Source of the DNA: Clostridiales bacterium DTU092
GTDB taxonomy: Bacteria; Bacillota; Clostridia; Caldicoprobacterales; Caldicoprobacteraceae
Reading direction: 5' to 3'
DNA length: 7,853 bases
Assembly (NCBI GenBank): GCA_001513505.1
Contig: LFTM01000057.1
Span: forward strand, 1 to 7,853
The notes below the pieces were generated by a model, which was not told where the DNA came from, ran no database searches, and worked only from the letters and a program-made list of their open reading frames with translations. Every line of letters begins with the position of its first letter. Position 1 is the stretch's first letter. Made by a program: the position numbers and the translations under genes. Below are positions 5,815-7,853 of the stretch, piece by piece.

Positions 5815-6942
5815 TCAGGCACCCTCCTTCCTGTATACCATAGATGAAACCATGATTAATAAAAATGCAATTAAGAGATTGATTGTTATGCTCACCGGCA
5901 CATATGAAAAATCGTTGTTGTATATTACCCTGAAAATCGCCTGATTGGTCCATTTAACCGGAGAAATTACAGATAGTTTCTGAAAAAACTCTCCCATTGT
6001 GTCTATAGGAACATACCCTCCTCCCAGCATTACAAAAATGGGGATGGCTAAATTTATTATACCCACTGATAAACCCTCATTCTTTATTGTAAAGCCAATG
6101 CATGTTCCTATACTTACCGCCATTATCGCTTCCGATACAATAACGGCCAATATCACTCCAATGTTGCCTCCCCAGTTGGCATTCAATATAAGCTTGCTGA
6201 ATAAAAACACAACCAAAGCCTGCATTACGGTTATCAGTATACATCCCATTACCTTTCCAATCAGGATTTCGTACTTGTTAACAGGACTGCATAATATTCG
6301 GTTTCCGGTTTTGAGGTTTTGTTCCCTTTTTATACTTGACAGACCGGTAATGGAAGAATACATGAGTATCAATGTGAGCATGGTTACAGAATAATAATCG
6401 GTTGAAGTAGGTTTCCGCTTTTCATTTAAATGCCTTGTTATATAGAATTCGTTCCCGGAGGCATCCGTAATATCCGCAAGCATGGCCGGGTCTTCTTTGG
6501 CTGCTTCAGCAATTACATTGTATCTTTCTGTAAATCCATAAATTAATGTTTCCACAATGTTTGCCTCAAAATAATATCTGTCATTTTTATATAACCTGAT
6601 CACCTGGGAATCATCTTCTAACACTACATAGCATGAATATTCAGCCTGTTTCACGCTTTCAATTCCCGTCCGGGTATTATCGGTTTCTTCAAACTCTATA
6701 CCCATATTGCTTACCATTTCTATAAAACCGTTGAATGCTTCCCCGAGAAATGAACCTCCCCGGTTGGTATACAGAACTTTTATTCCTTCAAGCTCAATTC
6801 TCGTAGAATTAAACATGAATGAAAGGGCGGTGCCGAGAATCAGTATCAAAGCCATAGGAAACAAAATCATCATTATATTGGCGTTTTTTTCACGCAGATT
6901 ATGCTTCAGTTCTTTTATAAAGATTGGAGCAATATTTTTCAT
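5815..6942 (-). CDS. ABC-2 exporter permease, first subunit
   Basis: A 375-residue membrane protein with ABC-2 (type V) exporter architecture. A cytoplasmic N-terminus rich in lysine leads into a first helix (about 22-44). An extracytoplasmic domain follows (about 46-182), then helices at about 183-203, 225-250, 259-285, 292-312 and 348-369. A basic intracellular loop (SSIKREQNLKTGNRILCSPV, 202-221) is where such permeases usually meet the ATPase. The protein resembles the next gene in layout but not closely in sequence, suggesting a heterodimeric pore. The start at 6942 is favoured by GGGAGG (6956-6951) 8 nt upstream. A GTG at 6951 overlaps that site. The gene begins 39 nt after the ATPase stop. 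Confidence 0.88.
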   Translation of the reverse strand: MKNIAPIFIKELKHNLREKNANIMMILFPMALILILGTALSFMFNSTRIELEGIKVLYTNRGGSFLGEAFNGFIEMVSNMGIEFEETDNTRTGIESVKQAEYSCYVVLEDDSQVIRLYKNDRYYFEANIVETLIYGFTERYNVIAEAAKEDPAMLADITDASGNEFYITRHLNEKRKPTSTDYYSVTMLTLILMYSSITGLSSIKREQNLKTGNRILCSPVNKYEILIGKVMGCILITVMQALVVFLFSKLILNANWGGNIGVILAVIVSEAIMAVSIGTCIGFTIKNEGLSVGIINLAIPIFVMLGGGYVPIDTMGEFFQKLSVISPVKWTNQAIFRVIYNNDFSYVPVSITINLLIAFLLIMVSSMVYRKEGA

Positions 6943-6950
6943 TTCATGCA

Positions 6951-6956
6951 CCTCCC
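6951..6956 (-). promoter_or_regulatory. ribosome binding site fixing the first permease start
   Basis: GGGAGG on the minus strand, 8 nt before the ATG at 6942. The alternative GTG start at 6951 uses the last G of this site and is therefore unlikely. Another ATG at 6947 is out of frame and hits TGA after one more codon. Confidence 0.75.
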
Positions 6957-6981
6957 AAACGCGTCTATAAGCTCGCCGATA

Positions 6982-7853
6982 TCAGTCCCTGAGCTTTCTT
7001 CCGGTAAGAGTCAGAAATACCGTTTCCAGATTAGGAGTTTTATTGTCGATGTTCTTAATTGGTACCCCTTTTTCTGTAAAGTAAAGAATAATCCTGTCAA
7101 GATTGTTTATATTATTTGAATTGTTGATTTTAACAGTGTTCTCTTCTATCTCAACACTAATGACGCCATGAATCTCCTTGAGTTCGGTTTCGCTAATCCT
7201 GTCTCTTCCTTCTAAAATGGATATCCATACGGAGTTTTGATCGTTTATAATTGACATAAGCTCTTTCTGGGTGCCTTCGGCTATTATCTTACCGCAGTCC
7301 ATTATTGCCACCCTTGTACACACCTCTTCTACCTCTTCCATATAATGGCTTGTGTAAATAATTGTACTACCCAATTGGTTTAACAGTTTAACCGATTCAA
7401 GTATATGCTTCCGCGACTGAGGATCTATACCTACTGTAGGTTCATCCATTATTATTAGTTTAGGTCTGTGTGCAATAGCACACGCAATATTAAGCCTTCT
7501 TTTCATTCCCCCGGAAAATTTTTTAGGAAAGCTATTAATATGTTCAGCAAGTCCGGTAAATTCCAGTGCTTCTTCAGCACGTTTTTTTAATTCTTTGCCT
7601 CTTAATCCATAAAGACTTGCAAAAAACATAACGTTCTCCAGGCTGGTTAAATCTTCATATATCCCTATGTCCTGGGGAACTATGCCTATATTTTTCTTTA
7701 CCTCATTGGAGTTTACACTTATATCCTTGCCCATTACCCATATACTGCCCTTATCCATGGACAAAAGGCCGGTTATCATATTAATTGTTGTACTCTTCCC
7801 CGCTCCGTTTGGCCCCAACAGACCAAATATTTCACCTTCCTCTATTTCCAGGC
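6982..7853 (-). CDS. ABC-2 exporter ATP-binding protein, N-terminus cut off
   Basis: The visible 289 codons belong to a cytoplasmic ATPase of the DrrA/NatA/CcmA-like group (COG1131) that powers the two permeases encoded just downstream. The frame is open to the window edge, so perhaps 25-30 N-terminal residues are missing. A start at the TTG at 7818 would cut away the strand before the P-loop. Visible motifs in order are Walker A GPNGAGKST (7815-7789), Q-loop VPQD, signature FSGGMKRRLN, Walker B LIIMDEPT with the catalytic glutamate, and H-loop TSHYMEE. All look intact. The C-terminal 80 or so residues, ending LETVFLTLTGRKLRD, fit the accessory domain of this group (DUF4162-like). There is no substrate-binding protein, and the ATPase-permease-permease order supports export. 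Confidence 0.93.
   Translation of the reverse strand, partial: LEIEEGEIFGLLGPNGAGKSTTINMITGLLSMDKGSIWVMGKDISVNSNEVKKNIGIVPQDIGIYEDLTSLENVMFFASLYGLRGKELKKRAEEALEFTGLAEHINSFPKKFSGGMKRRLNIACAIAHRPKLIIMDEPTVGIDPQSRKHILESVKLLNQLGSTIIYTSHYMEEVEEVCTRVAIMDCGKIIAEGTQKELMSIINDQNSVWISILEGRDRISETELKEIHGVISVEIEENTVKINNSNNINNLDRIILYFTEKGVPIKNIDNKTPNLETVFLTLTGRKLRD

Noticed and set aside
5813..5953. Longer start for the second permease, adding 47 residues
   Set aside because: The extension overlaps the end of the first permease gene and carries no family features. The ATG at 5812 has a strong ribosome binding site and gives the usual N-terminus.
5999..6394. 131-codon plus-strand open frame inside the first permease gene
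   Set aside because: Its hydrophobic character mirrors the membrane helices of the real gene on the opposite strand. There is no independent support.

Overview
The window looks like part of a chromosome from a low-to-moderate-GC Gram-positive bacterium, most likely class Clostridia. The evidence is the strong AAGGAG-type ribosome binding sites, AT-rich spacers with sigma-A-like promoters, a c-di-AMP (ydaO/yuaA-type) riboswitch, and clostridial-type glycosidases and ABC-2 exporters. All five protein genes lie on the minus strand, so transcription runs from high to low coordinates. Genus is not resolved.

Layout in transcription order. (1) 7853-4667: a three-gene ABC-2 export cassette. It has an ATPase whose N-terminus is cut off by the window edge, then two different six-helix permeases. 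Spacings of 39 nt and 2 nt indicate one operon. The cargo cannot be read from the sequence. (2) 4666-846: a GH1 beta-glucosidase followed after 79 nt by a GH31 alpha-xylosidase of the YicI type. Both lack signal peptides and keep their catalytic residues. A promoter-like sequence with a repeated 8-mer precedes the GH1 gene, so the pair may be transcribed independently of the exporter. (3) 845-690: two consecutive hairpins that probably end the glycosidase transcript. (4) 688-371: a complete regulatory leader with its own extended -10 promoter, a convincing c-di-AMP aptamer and an intrinsic terminator. (5) 370-1: no gene is visible on either strand. There is a three-tiered stem-loop, a good plus-strand promoter match pointing back toward the riboswitch, and possible traces of a decayed insertion element.

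How the genes may work together: a cytoplasmic alpha-xylosidase and beta-glucosidase can dismantle imported xyloglucan oligosaccharides alternately from the non-reducing end. The first removes the terminal alpha-1,6-xylose and the second the exposed beta-1,4-glucose. No sugar importer or regulator gene is in the window, and the exporter is probably only a chromosomal neighbour. The most unusual part is the left 700 bases, where a complete c-di-AMP riboswitch with promoter and terminator has no open reading frame in the 370 nt visible beyond it.
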